5,916 bases of DNA from Nitrospinota bacterium. GTDB taxonomy: Bacteria > UBA8248. Both the position numbers and the translations under genes were made by a program. The number at the start of each line of letters is the position of its first letter. Positions within the stretch are counted from its first letter, which is position 1. The stretch covers positions 1 through 5,916 of the forward strand of contig DNYS01000275.1 of assembly GCA_003506735.1 (NCBI GenBank), in the 5' to 3' direction. Shown here piece by piece: positions 5,502 through 5,916 of the stretch. The notes below the pieces were generated by a model. The model had not been told where the DNA came from. It ran no database searches and saw only the letters and a list, made by a program, of their open reading frames with translations.

Positions 5502-5687
5502 GTGGAATCCAACCGTGTTTATCAGGCCGAGAAACTCTCGCCCGGCATCTCCTGTCGCCTCGTCAAGGGCCGCCGACCTGCCTGGTGCATGAGCGCGACA
5601 AAGGCCCGGATTCGGAAAATGCTCGATTTTTACCAGAAGAGATACGGATTTAGGGGGGAAAGGGAGAACGAATTGGAAAGGAATTAA
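5502..5687 (+). CDS. Possible small protein of unknown function
   Basis: This is an open frame of 61 codons from a GTG (5502-5504), rich in Arg and Lys, with two Cys (residues 18 and 29) and a helical, charged C-terminal half (KARIRKMLDFYQKRYGF, then a Glu/Arg/Asn tail). I do not recognise a family. Third codon positions are mostly G or C in the first 50 codons, as in the neighbouring genes, which favours real coding. Against it, no Shine-Dalgarno is seen, it begins only 12 nt after the HU terminator, and no promoter is evident. It stops 2 bp before a TGT that could be the end of the insertion-sequence remnant, so it may be the surviving 5' portion of a longer gene. Confidence 0.3.
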   Translation: MESNRVYQAEKLSPGISCRLVKGRRPAWCMSATKARIRKMLDFYQKRYGFRGERENELERN

Positions 5688-5721
5688 TCTGTCCCACGAA
5701 TCTTTGCATATGTATATCTGA

Positions 5722-5859
5722 TCAGCTAACCTTCTTTCGTGACGATTTAATGAACCTCTCCATCGTGTCACCCGGCTGTACACCTGTGTTGTAGAACCGA
5801 AGGTATTCATCAAGGTCCTTCTGGAACTTCTCCCACCGTCTTACCCACCCTGTCTGTCG
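5722..5859 (-). pseudogene. C-terminal remnant of an IS481-like DDE transposase
   Basis: On the minus strand the frame from 5859 down to the TGA at 5722-5724 encodes 45 residues including EKFQKDLDEYLRFYNTGVQP and DTMERFIKSSRKKVS. This resembles the end of the integrase-core domain in IS481-type transposases, where LQxDLDxYLxxYNxERxHQG is followed by GRTPxExF. The segment between YNTG and MERF is shorter than expected, so the GRTP part seems lost. The frame is closed upstream by a TAA (5860-5862), and another minus frame near 5893-5915 reads NSLRDYAE before a stop, as if one or more frameshifts had occurred. It is truncated by the window edge. AT content is higher than in the resident genes, in keeping with an acquired, decaying element. 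The family assignment rests on recalled motifs. Confidence 0.5.
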
Positions 5860-5916
5860 TTAGGGAAGAAGACTAACCGTACAGCAAATTACTCGGCATA
5901 GTCCCGAAGGCTGTTG

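Noticed and set aside
5466..5813. Minus-strand open frame of 115 codons across the HU terminator and transposase remnant
   Set aside because: It runs in a different frame from the recognisable transposase tail, crosses the terminator and shows no known motif.
1..5916. CRISPR array, rRNA or complete tRNA gene
   Set aside because: No regularly spaced repeats, rRNA-like sequence or cloverleaf were found on reading either strand.

Overview
The window looks like chromosomal DNA from a GC-rich bacterium that often uses TTG as a start codon. Its genes are ordinary bacterial ones: a tRNA-modifying radical-SAM enzyme, a bifunctional nuclease (BFN/DUF151) protein, a histidine phosphatase, a glycosidase-like protein and an HU-type nucleoid protein. 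I cannot assign a phylum. A C22 tract near the left edge and a decayed transposase at the right edge suggest, but do not prove, that this is a metagenomic contig or scaffold.

Left half, minus strand (2812 down to 170): a compact three-gene operon, miaB, then a BFN-domain protein overlapping miaB by 4 bp (ATGA), then a phosphoglycerate-mutase-like histidine phosphatase 49 bp further on. Each gene has a visible Shine-Dalgarno. A candidate extended -10 promoter (2869-2877) lies in the 169-bp divergent gap upstream of miaB. Downstream of the operon there is no convincing terminator, only GC-rich sequence and a run of 22 C.

Middle, plus strand (2982-4892): two genes read away from the miaB operon. 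The first is a diverged, stand-alone relative of the gamma subunit of 2-oxoacid:ferredoxin oxidoreductases (PorG-like) in which the N-terminal GRGGQG motif is replaced. The second is a GHL10/DUF187-type glycoside-hydrolase-like protein whose probable lipoprotein signal peptide is encoded upstream of the first standard start codon. The leader of the PorG-like gene contains nested inverted repeats that could fold as a three-way junction. A perfect 20-bp AT-rich palindrome interrupts the GC-rich glycosidase gene.

Right end: an HU-family gene with a plausible promoter and long leader, followed by three consecutive hairpins, the last a strong intrinsic terminator. Then come a possible 61-residue small protein of unknown function and, on the minus strand, the degraded C-terminal end of an IS481-like transposase that runs off the window.

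Nothing here amounts to a clear new multi-gene system. The points most worth a second look are the PorG-like protein that has lost its signature loop, its structured leader, and the missing start codon of the glycosidase.
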